DNA from: Treponema sp.
GTDB taxonomy: Bacteria; Spirochaetota; Spirochaetia; Treponematales; Treponemataceae
Assembly: GCF_017430385.1 (NCBI RefSeq)
Contig: NZ_JAFRNB010000010.1
Coordinates: 1 to 32,869, forward strand
Direction of reading: 5' to 3'
DNA: 32,869 bases
Made by a program: the position numbers and the translations under genes. A model generated the notes under the pieces. It made no database searches. It was not told the DNA's origin and was given only the letters and a program-made list of their open reading frames with translations. Every line of letters starts with the position of its first letter. The stretch's first letter is position 1. Positions 1 to 7,380 of this stretch are shown here, piece after piece.

Positions 1-126
1 TATTTCAACAAGGCCAGGGATTTTCCCTTTGAGGGCTTCAAGACCTTGCTTGATTGCCTTTTTGACTTCAGTCTTTTCTGAATCCGGCATATCTTTGAGA
101 GTCCAGAGAATAATGTGCTTTACCAT
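1..126 (-). CDS. Dabb-domain (stress-responsive A/B barrel) protein, partial
   Basis: The first 42 codons are present; the rest lies beyond the window start. The product begins MVKHIILWTLKD, followed by a charged helix-like stretch (SEKTEVKKAIKQGLEALKGKIPGL). That is the typical opening of Dabb ferredoxin-like barrel proteins, small dimeric cytoplasmic proteins whose substrates are usually unknown. An AAAGGA Shine-Dalgarno overlaps the stop codon of the FHA gene immediately upstream, and only 12 nt separate the two genes, so they are very probably cotranscribed. The family call rests on the N-terminal half only. Confidence 0.72.
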   Translation of the reverse strand, partial: MVKHIILWTLKDMPDSEKTEVKKAIKQGLEALKGKIPGLVEI

Positions 127-138
127 TTTTGATTCCTT

Positions 139-486
139 TTACGACATTACGAGCGTTGTCGTACCGATAGTGATTTTATCGCCAGGGTTGAGTTTTACAT
201 ATTTATCAGGAGGCACGCGGTGCCCGTTAAGGAATGTACCATTTGTGCTTTTTTCATCCTTAATAAAATACGCATCACGAATTTTCTGAATCGTAGCGTG
301 CTGCCGGCTTGCCAGTTTGTTGTCAATAACAATCGAACACTCAACAGAGCGCCCAAGCGTCATTTTAGCTACAAGATTGATTTTTTTCTGGTTGAACATG
401 AGATAAGAGACAGGAGCTCCCTCTGAAACTTTTTCCAAATGCTGCCCGATGGGGCTGGTTGTTGCAATAGTTGTATCATTTGCCAT
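139..486 (-). CDS. FHA-domain protein
   Basis: A 115-residue protein that is almost entirely one forkhead-associated domain, a phosphothreonine-binding beta sandwich. The diagnostic elements are in order: LGRS near residue 44, SRQHA, then STNGTFLNG, and a closing GDKITIG strand. The reading frame stays open 16 codons upstream, but the MANDTT start is preferred: a consensus promoter lies just upstream of it and no SD supports the longer form. No kinase or phosphatase gene is visible nearby, so the partner is unknown. It heads a two-gene unit with the Dabb protein. The leader would be only about 2-4 nt, so translation should be leaderless or nearly so. Confidence 0.88.
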   Translation of the reverse strand: MANDTTIATTSPIGQHLEKVSEGAPVSYLMFNQKKINLVAKMTLGRSVECSIVIDNKLASRQHATIQKIRDAYFIKDEKSTNGTFLNGHRVPPDKYVKLNPGDKITIGTTTLVMS

Positions 487-495
487 AATAGCTAG

Positions 496-524
496 ATTAT
501 AACACGAAAAGAAAAGAATGGCAA
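496..524 (-). promoter_or_regulatory. Sigma-70 promoter of the FHA-Dabb unit
   Basis: Read on the minus strand, a -35 TTGCCA (519-524) is separated by 17 bp from a perfect -10 TATAAT (496-501), which has an extended TGT in front of it. The -10 ends 9 nt before the FHA ATG and there is no SD in between, so the transcript would start at or within a few nucleotides of the start codon. Confidence 0.75.
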
Positions 525-549
525 AAACAATCAATTATTTTGCTGAAAT

Positions 550-640
550 AAAAATATGCTCTCGGTGAGAACCTGCCACAAAAGTCGCGGTGAACAAGTT
601 CAAGCGACTTTTTGTCAGAACCTCACCTACGCATATTTTT
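550..640. repeat. 91-bp imperfect palindrome in non-coding DNA
   Basis: The outer arms match perfectly (AAAAATATGC at 550-559 and GCATATTTTT at 631-640). Further paired blocks lie inside: GGTGAG 564-569 with CTCACC 622-627, and CAAAAGTCGC with GCGACTTTTTG around 579-614. GAACaaGTTC sits at the centre (592-601). Transcribed from either strand it would fold into one long hairpin followed by a T-rich tail, so it could end transcription from both sides. It may also be a dispersed palindromic element. No ORF is associated with it. Confidence 0.7.
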
Positions 641-711
641 TACTTTAGTCAGAATATAAAGAATTATATTTCAACGCCGTTTTACTCTAGCGTAAGATCA
701 CCTTCCTTAAT

Positions 712-770
712 ACGGCGGACAAGCCGCCGTTTGCCTATTGGAAGCTATTGACGTTTGCGCCTTCGGCGCA
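712..770. repeat. Two short GC-rich hairpins downstream of the EIIC gene
   Basis: ACGGCGG (712-718) pairs with CCGCCGT (724-730), and TGCGCC (756-761) pairs with GGCGCA (765-770). Both lie just after the stop codon of the EIIC gene. Neither is followed by a run of T on the minus strand, so they are not textbook terminators. They may stabilise the 3' end of the mRNA or be remnants of a repeat. Together with the palindrome at 550-640 they are the only content of the roughly 300-bp gap between the FHA and EIIC genes. Confidence 0.5.
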
Positions 771-782
771 TGGGCATCCAAC

Positions 783-1850
783 CTACCCCTCTAAAAGCAA
801 ATCGTTTTCTTTTATCCAGCCTAATTTCCGTAGTGCGAGACCGAATGCCCAGCTCAAAACGCCTGGCAAAACAAAGCATACAAGGACAAGGCCAATCCAG
901 TCAAATGCTGTCGGAGAAATCGCAGCAGCCCCATGCTTGACTGAAGCTTCACTTGGTGCGAACCAGCCTGAAATCACTCCAATCTGACCAACAAGACCGC
1001 ATGTTCCCATGCCAGAAGAGACTGCCGCACCGTTCATTTCCATTTTGAAAAGGCAGGTTGCGATTGGACCTGTGATTGCCGAAGCAAGCGTTGGCGGAAT
1101 CCAGATTTTTGGATTTTTAACGATGTTCGGCATCTGAAGCATGCTCGTTCCCAAGCCCTGTGAAAGAATACCGCCCCAGCCGTTCTCACGGAAGGAAAGA
1201 ACTGCGAATCCAACCATCTGAGCAGAACAACCAGCTACAGCTGCCCCACCCGCAAGGCCTACAAGACCAAGAGCCGCACAAATTGCCGCAGAAGAAATCG
1301 GCAAAGTGAGGACAATGCCAACAATCACAGAAATGATGATTCCCATTACAAACGGATGAAGTTTTGTCGCCCAGACGATGATGTTTCCAATGGAAGAAGC
1401 CGCGAGTCCGATGTAGCGGGCAAAAAGAACAGTAAGAAGCGCACCGGAAAGAATTGTTACAAGAGGAGTTACGATAATATCAACCTTTGTTTTTCGGCTG
1501 ACAAGGTTTCCAAGCTCGGCTGCAATCACCGCAATGACAAGAACTGCCAGAGGGCCGCCCGCCCCACCTGTTACATTGGCCGCACTTCCTACGGCAACGA
1601 GAGAGAACAAAACAAGGGCAGGAAGTTTCATCGCAAAGCCAATACCAACAGCCATAGCTGCTCCAACCACATGAGCATCGCCGGCAAAGCTTCCCGCGTC
1701 TACTAAAAACTGAAATACTGGATTGGTTCCAAGACGCAAAAGCTGCTGTCCCAGAGTCTTAATAATCGTTCCAATCAACAGGGATGCAAAAAGTCCCTGA
1801 GCCATACCGCTGAGAGCGTCAATAAGATAACGCTTTACAAACTTGTTCAT
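783..1850 (-). CDS. PTS EIIC-like membrane transporter (EIIC_2 family)
   Basis: A 355-residue, very hydrophobic protein with about nine to ten predicted membrane segments. It opens with MNKFVKRYLIDALSGMAQGL followed by FASLLIGTI, which is typical of the PTS EIIC_2 family (Pfam PF13303). It carries Gly/Ala-rich transmembrane stretches throughout (GLVGLAGGAAVAG; SSGMGTCGLVGQIG). No EIIA or EIIB phosphocarrier domain is fused or adjacent, and the substrate cannot be read from sequence. Members of this family often stand alone, and whether they act by phosphotransfer is unclear. An AGGAG SD lies 7 nt before the ATG. No convincing promoter was identified in the 200-bp gap shared with cobI. Confidence 0.8.
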   Translation of the reverse strand: MNKFVKRYLIDALSGMAQGLFASLLIGTIIKTLGQQLLRLGTNPVFQFLVDAGSFAGDAHVVGAAMAVGIGFAMKLPALVLFSLVAVGSAANVTGGAGGPLAVLVIAVIAAELGNLVSRKTKVDIIVTPLVTILSGALLTVLFARYIGLAASSIGNIIVWATKLHPFVMGIIISVIVGIVLTLPISSAAICAALGLVGLAGGAAVAGCSAQMVGFAVLSFRENGWGGILSQGLGTSMLQMPNIVKNPKIWIPPTLASAITGPIATCLFKMEMNGAAVSSGMGTCGLVGQIGVISGWFAPSEASVKHGAAAISPTAFDWIGLVLVCFVLPGVLSWAFGLALRKLGWIKENDLLLEG

Positions 1851-2016
1851 AAGAACACTCCTGAAAGAGAAAAGATAAGTTTTCCGTTGAGTACATATTG
1901 ATGTAGACTTAGGAGCGTTCTTGAACTCGTTAGACAGTACGCAAGATATTTTATATATTGAGCGAGTCTGTCATCAGTCATCAAAACCGTAGCATCTGTT
2001 TTTATATGTCAGAAAA

Positions 2017-2047
2017 TGTAACAGAAAAATAAAAAATGTGCTACTAT
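2017..2047 (+). promoter_or_regulatory. Extended -10 promoter of cobI/cbiL
   Basis: TGC plus TACTAT (2039-2047) forms an extended -10, with a poor -35 (TGTAAC, about 2017-2022) upstream. The -10 ends 7 nt before the ATG at 2055, so the predicted start site falls on or next to the start codon and no SD can be in the transcript. Confidence 0.6.
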
Positions 2048-2054
2048 GTTTTTT

Positions 2055-2783
2055 ATGAAAAAAGGAAAATTTTACGCTGTGAGCACAGGTGCCGGAAGCA
2101 CAGAACTTCTCACTCTAAAGGCAATCAGAATCCTAAAGGGGTGTGAAATAATTTTTTACCCGGAAAGCGAGCGGAACACAATCGCGCTTGATTCTATTTT
2201 CCATGACACTGGAATCGACTTCCATCAAAAAACACTTGTTCCATGCCATTTTTCAATGTCCGGGAATCCGGAAAAAACAATTCTGGAATATGAACATATT
2301 GCCAGCAAATGTGAAGAATACATGAATATCGGGAAAGATGTCGCCATGCTTTCAATCGGGGATGTCACGCTTTACTCCACGGCCGCACGCACTGCAAGCC
2401 TGATTAAAAAGCACGGCTTTGACATAGAATTTTCTGCAGGGGTAAACTCATTTTCTCAGGCAGCCTGCTCCGCCTCGCTCTCACTTTGCGAAACTGATGA
2501 AAAACTCACAGTGATTCCAGGAGACAGCTATTATACAAACGGAAAAATTAAAGCCGCACTCACCGACGAAGGAACAAAAATCCTGATGAAAATGGGGCGG
2601 CATTTAAAGGAAATAATTTCAATTCTTGATGAGACGGGGCTAATCCAGAATGCCACCCTTGTGCAAAAAGCGAGCCTGCCCGAAGAAAAGATTTTTTGCG
2701 GCGAGGAACTTTTACACCTGAGCGAAAAAGATTTTGAATCAGCCTATCTGTCAATAATAATTGTAATTAACAAGGCTGATTAA
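2055..2783 (+). CDS. cbiL: Precorrin-2 / cobalt-factor II C20-methyltransferase
   Basis: A 242-residue SAM-dependent tetrapyrrole methylase, CobI/CbiL type, which methylates C20 of (cobalt-)precorrin-2 in corrin-ring synthesis. The N-terminal glycine loop reads STGAGSTELLTLKA where the family usually has GxGPGDPELLTLKA. It is followed by the conserved CEIIFYP, and the second SAM motif is seen in AMLSIGDVTLYSTA. Length fits the family. The ATG at 2055 is preferred to one three codons earlier because the promoter -10 overlaps the earlier one. No other cobalamin gene is in the window, so the gene is isolated here. Aerobic and anaerobic forms cannot be told apart; spirochaetes would be expected to use the anaerobic (cbiL) route. 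It converges on the M23 peptidase gene with a 5-nt gap and no visible terminator. Confidence 0.87.
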   Translation: MKKGKFYAVSTGAGSTELLTLKAIRILKGCEIIFYPESERNTIALDSIFHDTGIDFHQKTLVPCHFSMSGNPEKTILEYEHIASKCEEYMNIGKDVAMLSIGDVTLYSTAARTASLIKKHGFDIEFSAGVNSFSQAACSASLSLCETDEKLTVIPGDSYYTNGKIKAALTDEGTKILMKMGRHLKEIISILDETGLIQNATLVQKASLPEEKIFCGEELLHLSEKDFESAYLSIIIVINKAD

Positions 2784-2788
2784 CAGAC

Positions 2789-3832
2789 CTAATTGTATTT
2801 TCTGAGCGCGCTTTCTTCGGAAAAGGCGAAGTCACCGAGCATGAAGTCAGGATTGATTGCCTCCATGTTGAGACGGACTTCCCAGTGAAGGTGCGGGCCT
2901 GTCGCAAGTCCTGTCGCGCCTGAAAGGCCTATCAAGTCACCCTGATTGACGATTTTTCCGACCTCAACATTCAGCTTGTCCATGTGATAATAAAGGGAAT
3001 AAAGGCCTGGAAGATGCTCGATACAAACACTCCAGCCTGTTGAGATGCGGTTTTCAGCCATGACGACCTTACCACGACCGCACGATCGGACTTTATTTCC
3101 AGTGGGGATGCCATAATCAATTCCGTAATGAAGGCTTTCAGAGCTTTTTCCGTTAGTGTATTTGTAAACCCGTCTGTCACCGAAATTTGAAGTTATTCTT
3201 TTTGCAGGATTCGGAACCGTAAACCTGTGAGTCTCGTAAACTGCCGAAAGATGTTTTGCGCCGAGGATTTTATTGAGACGGTCAATCTGCTTTTTGCGCT
3301 CGTCAGATGAATCAGTTTTTATTGCTGTGTTCGTAGAATCAAGTTCAAGGGTCTCAGAGACAAAATCCTTTGCGAAAATCTTGACAGGAACTGTTACAGT
3401 GGACTCGCCCTTATCAAAGACCGAGTAAGTGATTTTTGCGACACATTCACCCGCTTTTTCGTAAGTAGAAAGAGGAACGCCGACAAAAAGAACTGAATTT
3501 ATGCTTTCTTTTGTTACATGACGCTCAAGCTTATAAAATTTAGCCTTTGCGAGCGGTTTCTCAGGAAGATTTCCATCATCAAGTTTTTTGAAAAGCTCAA
3601 GAGAGGCTGTTTCATTTTTTTTGCCCTGACTTTCCAAATCCTGAACAACCCGTGCGCTGCCAAGGTCACATTCCAGGCGGATAAAAACCGCATCACCCGG
3701 CTGCACATATTCCGGATAAAAAACTTTGACAGAATAGTCGTTATAAACGATTTTCTTCGACACTGCAAAAACAGAAGTTGAAGCCACAAATAAAAAAAGC
3801 GTTACAATTATAGATGATAAATATTTTTTCAT
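2789..3832 (-). CDS. Secreted M23 (LytM) family metallopeptidase
   Basis: A 347-residue exported protein. The signal peptide has a basic start (MKKYLSS), a hydrophobic core and a VFA cleavage site near residue 23. A beta-rich N-terminal region of about 180 residues with no clear assignment follows. The C-terminal peptidase_M23 domain has both zinc motifs: HxxxD in LHYGIDYG and HxH in GPHLHWEV, with the conserved TGLATGPHLHW context. It probably cleaves, or binds near, peptidoglycan peptides. All expected ligands are present, so activity is plausible. The start at 3832 rather than 3865 gives a proper signal peptide and sits 6 nt after a perfect -10 box. It lies downstream of ligA in the same direction but has its own promoter. 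Confidence 0.9.
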   Translation of the reverse strand: MKKYLSSIIVTLFLFVASTSVFAVSKKIVYNDYSVKVFYPEYVQPGDAVFIRLECDLGSARVVQDLESQGKKNETASLELFKKLDDGNLPEKPLAKAKFYKLERHVTKESINSVLFVGVPLSTYEKAGECVAKITYSVFDKGESTVTVPVKIFAKDFVSETLELDSTNTAIKTDSSDERKKQIDRLNKILGAKHLSAVYETHRFTVPNPAKRITSNFGDRRVYKYTNGKSSESLHYGIDYGIPTGNKVRSCGRGKVVMAENRISTGWSVCIEHLPGLYSLYYHMDKLNVEVGKIVNQGDLIGLSGATGLATGPHLHWEVRLNMEAINPDFMLGDFAFSEESALRKYN

Positions 3833-3838
3833 ACCATA

Positions 3839-3847
3839 ATTATAACA
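3839..3847 (-). promoter_or_regulatory. Extended -10 promoter of the M23 peptidase gene
   Basis: TGT-TATAAT on the minus strand, with the -10 ending 6 nt before the ATG. No good -35 is seen. No SD exists between promoter and start codon, which implies a leaderless mRNA. Confidence 0.6.
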
Positions 3848-3899
3848 CTTTTTATAAAAAATCACTTAGCTTTTTAGGAAAATTTCAAGGAAATTCTTG

Positions 3900-5837
3900 T
3901 TACAAGAAAAGTGCTAAAAATTCGTCCTCATTGATAATCGGAATTCCGAATTTGGCGGCCTTCTGATTTTTTGAAGAGCCGGATGAAGTGTCGTTCGTGA
4001 CAAGATAGCTCAAATCCTTTGTAACGCTTGATTTACAGCTTCCGCCCGCTTTTTTGACCATTGCCTCGGCATCAGCCCGCTTCATTGTGCGCAATTCACC
4101 TGTAAAGCAGAACGATTTTCCTTCCAAGGCTCCGCCCCCGATTTCTTCAAGCTGGATTGTTCCGCTCTGGGTAAGAGAAAGCATTTCTTCTTTATTCTCA
4201 GCCAAACCTTCTGCCAGAATTTTTGCGGTAATTTCAGCAAAGCCATAGACCGAAGCAATCTGTTCCTGAGTTGCGGAAAGAAGCTTTTCGAGCGAGTTAA
4301 AGCCCGCATCAATCAGCTTCTGAACCATTGTCTCACCGATTCCCTCGATGTCGAAACCGCCGATAAAGACGGAAAGTGCCATTTTCCGATGATTCTGGAT
4401 GCTCTCATAGACTTTTTTTGCGCCCAGAGAATCTTTCTGGCTTTCGATTGATTCCTCATTCAGGAAATACGGAACGAGTCGTTCTGCGGTGAGTTTATAA
4501 ATGTCCGAAATTGAAGTGACTTCCTTGTTTATGAAAAGCTCGCGGAGCAAAGTGTCGCCGAAATCGCGGATATCAACCACTGAAATCCACTTCTGAAGCT
4601 GATGAAGCACCCTTTTATCGCAATTTTTGTTCGGGCAGTAAAGTCGGCTTCCTTCATCAATAAGTTCCGAGCCACAAACAGCACATTTTTTTGGGAAAAC
4701 AATCGCGCTTGTTACCTGGTCAGGCTCTTCATTCAGAACGCTTTCAATCTTCGGGATAATCTCGCCGCGCTTTACGACGACAACCCGGCTTCCGATTTTG
4801 ACTCCGAGAGCGCGCATTGTGTCCGGGTTTGCCAGGCTTGCGCGCTGAACTGTGGTTCCGTTGAGCTGAACTTCATCAAAAATAGCGACCGGCGTGTAAG
4901 TGGCTCCAGATTCGCTCCATTCAACATCACGCAAAGTCGTTACGGCTTCTTCGAGAGAGAATTTAAAAGCAATCTGACGGTCAGGCCTAGCCCGGCTCGC
5001 ATCCGCCAAGTCAATCCGCCTCTCTTTAATTACAAGGCCGTCGATATCATAGTCCAGAGATTTTCGGATTTCCATGACTTCGGCACGGTACTCAATTACT
5101 TCATCAGGATTTTTGCAGATTTTTAGCGGCGAAGTTTTGAATCCGCATGATTTAAGCCAGTTGATTTTGCCTTCTTCGTCTTTGAACGGACTTTCGCCCT
5201 GGGTTGCAAGCGCATCGTAAGTCATGAGACAGAGATTTTCGCTGCCGGTTCCGTCCTTTCGCTTCATTAGACCGTTTGCGGCATTGCGGCAGTTGGCTTT
5301 ATCAGCGTAAAATTTCTGATGAACTGTGTGAGTCATGATGACTTCGCCACGGACAGCACCTGTGAAATCAATTTTATTGTTTGACTCATCAAACAGAGCG
5401 ATTTTTACGCCCTGCATTTTTCGCGCATTTGCAGTGATGTCGTCTCCGATTGTTCCGTCTCCGCGAGTAACGGCACGCACAAGCTCTCCATGAGAATATT
5501 GAAGCTCCAGAGAAGCACCATCAAGCTTGTATTCAACAAGATATTCGTCGTAAGCATGAGTTTTTGCCCAGGCAAGGAATTGCTCCGGGTTTGCGGCCTT
5601 TTCCTGGCTTCCCATCGGCATGATATGGCGGATTTTCGCAAAATTGCCAGAGTCCGCACCGACACGCTGCAAAACAGGATTCTGCGGGTCAAGAGATTTT
5701 AACTCATCCCAAAGTTTGTCAAACTCAGCGTCGGAGATTTCACCTTCGCCGTTGTAATAAGAGTCCTGATATTTTTTTATGAGTGTCGCAAGCTCGCTGA
5801 TTCTAGCACTTTCGTCAATGTCAAATAAATCTGCCAT
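3900..5837 (-). CDS. ligA: NAD-dependent DNA ligase
   Basis: A 645-residue LigA, close to the 670 usual for the family, that seals nicks in replication and repair using NAD+. Visible in order: an Ia domain with the paired Tyr region (YQDSYYNG, residues 23-30); the adenylation motif YKLDG with catalytic Lys104; GEVIM; DGLVIK; AFKF; and an OB fold ending KRGEIIPKI. A four-Cys zinc finger (CAVCG...YCPNKNC), helix-hairpin-helix repeats (GGFDIEGIGETM) and a C-terminal BRCT domain (LEGKSFCFTGEL to the end) follow. Oddity: the usual SLDN motif after the HxxPM segment reads GSQEKA. The start codon lies 2 nt after the trmB stop, so translation is probably coupled. A TTCTTG-taa-CAAGAA palindrome spans the stop codon. 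Confidence 0.96.
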   Translation of the reverse strand: MADLFDIDESARISELATLIKKYQDSYYNGEGEISDAEFDKLWDELKSLDPQNPVLQRVGADSGNFAKIRHIMPMGSQEKAANPEQFLAWAKTHAYDEYLVEYKLDGASLELQYSHGELVRAVTRGDGTIGDDITANARKMQGVKIALFDESNNKIDFTGAVRGEVIMTHTVHQKFYADKANCRNAANGLMKRKDGTGSENLCLMTYDALATQGESPFKDEEGKINWLKSCGFKTSPLKICKNPDEVIEYRAEVMEIRKSLDYDIDGLVIKERRIDLADASRARPDRQIAFKFSLEEAVTTLRDVEWSESGATYTPVAIFDEVQLNGTTVQRASLANPDTMRALGVKIGSRVVVVKRGEIIPKIESVLNEEPDQVTSAIVFPKKCAVCGSELIDEGSRLYCPNKNCDKRVLHQLQKWISVVDIRDFGDTLLRELFINKEVTSISDIYKLTAERLVPYFLNEESIESQKDSLGAKKVYESIQNHRKMALSVFIGGFDIEGIGETMVQKLIDAGFNSLEKLLSATQEQIASVYGFAEITAKILAEGLAENKEEMLSLTQSGTIQLEEIGGGALEGKSFCFTGELRTMKRADAEAMVKKAGGSCKSSVTKDLSYLVTNDTSSGSSKNQKAAKFGIPIINEDEFLALFL

Positions 5838-5839
5838 AA

Positions 5840-6739
5840 TTAAATTTTCTCAAACATCATTTCGTTGATTACGCGGTTGGCGTCAATGCCTTTCTGCTCG
5901 AATCTGGTTTCTGGTCGCCATTCCTGATGCGGAGCATAGCCTTCGTAGCGGTTTTTGAGTCCTTCGGTGGCCGTAAGCTGCTCCAGGCCAAATTCGGCAT
6001 AAGGAAGCCAGTCGGTTACGAAGTACAAATATCCGCCTTTGATGAGTTTTTGAACCATTAAGTCCGTCCTCGGGCGTTGAACAAGCCGGCGCTTGAAGTG
6101 GCGTTTTTTCTGCCACGGATCCGGGAAGAAGATATGGAAAGCCGAAACGGAGCCGTCTACAAGCTGATTTTTGAGAACTTCCATCGCATCATGCTCGATA
6201 ATGCGGAGATTTTTTAGCCCGCGGTCACGGATTTCGCCGAGCAATTTGCCAACGCCAGGTTTGTGAACTTCGATTCCGATGTAATTAATCTGGGGGTTGT
6301 TCTCGGCGATGATAGCCGTAGCTTTTCCCATTCCAAAACCAATTTCGACCACAACAGGATTTTTGTTCCCGAAGATTTTCTCATAATCAAGCAGGCTCTC
6401 TGAATAAGGAACACAGAATTCATCGTGCATTTCCTCATAAGCCTTGCGCTCGCTGGCCGTAAAATGCCCCTGCCGGAGCACAAAAGTATGAATTTCCCGG
6501 TGACTTCCGTCCGATTTCCGAGAATCGGGGCGTTGAGGGGTGCGTGCGCAACAAGTTGCTTCGAGACTCGCTAAAAACTCACCTCGTGAGTTTTTGCCCT
6601 GCGTTGCAGTGCCGCTCCCTACCCAGCTAGAAGGGGTAGCGGAAGACGCTTCTGCGGCTGTAGCGAGGGGAAGGCTTTCCCCTTCCACATTGATGTTTGT
6701 TTTCTCAATCATTTCTTCTTTCATCTTTCCACTTTCCAT
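5840..6739 (-). CDS. trmB: tRNA (guanine-N7-)-methyltransferase with repeat-derived N-terminus
   Basis: The C-terminal 215 residues are a normal TrmB, which makes m7G46 in tRNA from [23 protein letters not shown] (SAM motif I), [28 protein letters not shown] and a [12 protein letters not shown] strand. In front lie about 75-90 extra residues (Ala/Ser/Pro-rich, [18 protein letters not shown] to GSHREIHTF) encoded by palindromic, GC-richer DNA. They look like translated repeat sequence rather than a domain. The start is uncertain: 6739 begins 2 nt after the upstream lipoprotein stop, while the frame also allows 6781 (40-nt overlap, no SD), 6724 and 6712. It belongs to the operon with ligA, whose start is 2 nt after this stop. 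Confidence 0.88.
   Translation of the reverse strand: MESGKMKEEMIEKTNINVEGESLPLATAAEASSATPSSWVGSGTATQGKNSRGEFLASLEATCCARTPQRPDSRKSDGSHREIHTFVLRQGHFTASERKAYEEMHDEFCVPYSESLLDYEKIFGNKNPVVVEIGFGMGKATAIIAENNPQINYIGIEVHKPGVGKLLGEIRDRGLKNLRIIEHDAMEVLKNQLVDGSVSAFHIFFPDPWQKKRHFKRRLVQRPRTDLMVQKLIKGGYLYFVTDWLPYAEFGLEQLTATEGLKNRYEGYAPHQEWRPETRFEQKGIDANRVINEMMFEKI
6536..6690. repeat. Palindrome-rich element inside the 5' part of trmB
   Basis: This segment holds a perfect 10-bp inverted repeat (AAAAACTCAC 6573-6582 with GTGAGTTTTT 6586-6595) and GGGGAA (67-72 of the 6600s) pairing with TTCCCC (6677-6682). Its base composition differs from the rest of trmB. It is translated in frame but encodes no part of the methyltransferase fold. 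That pattern fits a dispersed palindromic element that has been absorbed into the coding region. Confidence 0.55.
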
Positions 6740-6753
6740 TTTCAGTTTTCCGC
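6725..6753 (-). repeat. Purine-rich short repeat, copy 1
   Basis: A 29-nt stretch built of GGAAA-type units (minus strand, ending GGAAAGTGGAAAG) that spans the stop codon of the lipoprotein gene and the probable start of trmB. It matches copy 2 at 12797-12825 at 26 of 29 positions. It supplies the last codons of the lipoprotein (EKLKAEN) in one frame and the start region of trmB in another. Confidence 0.7.
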
Positions 6754-7380
6754 TTTCAGTTTTTCTTCTGGCATCATGCAAATAACTGTGTTACCGGGAG
6801 TTACATAACAAATCCGCTTTGTTTGTGCAAGTTTGTAATCCTTGAGGATGTCTTCATTTGTCTTCCACGAGGACTTTGCCTTTCCCATGAAAAGAAGTTC
6901 ACCAGAATCAGAATAAATGGCAATGTTCTCGACGGCCGACGGAAGCAGTTCCTTTACTTCGGAAGATTTTGCTGAAACCAGTGCCTCGTTGTAAGAGACT
7001 GAAAAATCAAATTGGTCTTCTTTGCCGGCAGCATCATAATATTTGACCGAATATGGGCCGACCGCAATGTTTTCACCGCTTGGCGGACTTAAATTTACGG
7101 AATAGGCATAGCTTTTATTCATGGCCGTGAAAACCGATGGATTTGAAACCGTCCAGTAATAGCCGGAGCCATTGCTTGAAACGGTAAAACTTTCGGTCCT
7201 CTGAACTTCATTTGCGACCTGAAAAAAAACTGCGAGCCTTGTTGCAGGTACGGACTCTTCATCGCTGAAATCAAAAACTGCGGTTGCGTTTGCCGCTATG
7301 ACATCAGCCTCGCTGTCAGAACATGAGAAAAAGAAAGATGAAACAAAAATTGCCAGAAAGCAGGAAAAAAAACGCCGCAT
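6742..7380 (-). CDS. Hypothetical lipoprotein
   Basis: A 212-residue protein of no family that I recognise. It starts [20 protein letters not shown], a short signal peptide with a lipobox-like FFSC and lipidated Cys20. The rest is predicted mainly beta ([39 protein letters not shown]), suggesting an extracytoplasmic membrane-anchored domain. The ATG immediately follows the TAA of the upstream gene (TAAATG) with no SD of its own, so translation must be coupled. Its last codons lie within a short purine-rich repeat, so the C-terminus may have been changed by repeat insertion. Confidence 0.78.
   Translation of the reverse strand: MRRFFSCFLAIFVSSFFFSCSDSEADVIAANATAVFDFSDEESVPATRLAVFFQVANEVQRTESFTVSSNGSGYYWTVSNPSVFTAMNKSYAYSVNLSPPSGENIAVGPYSVKYYDAAGKEDQFDFSVSYNEALVSAKSSEVKELLPSAVENIAIYSDSGELLFMGKAKSSWKTNEDILKDYKLAQTKRICYVTPGNTVICMMPEEKLKAEN

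Noticed and set aside
756..770. Hairpin after the EIIC gene as its intrinsic terminator
   Set aside because: There is no run of T after the stem on the minus strand, so it is listed only as a hairpin.
3894..3908. TTCTTG-taa-CAAGAA palindrome at the ligA stop as a strong terminator
   Set aside because: The stem is only 6 AT-rich base pairs with a short T tract, so it is probably too weak to act alone.
4602..5126. A 174-codon plus-strand open frame
   Set aside because: It is antisense to the adenylation and OB regions of ligA, with biased composition and no supporting signals.
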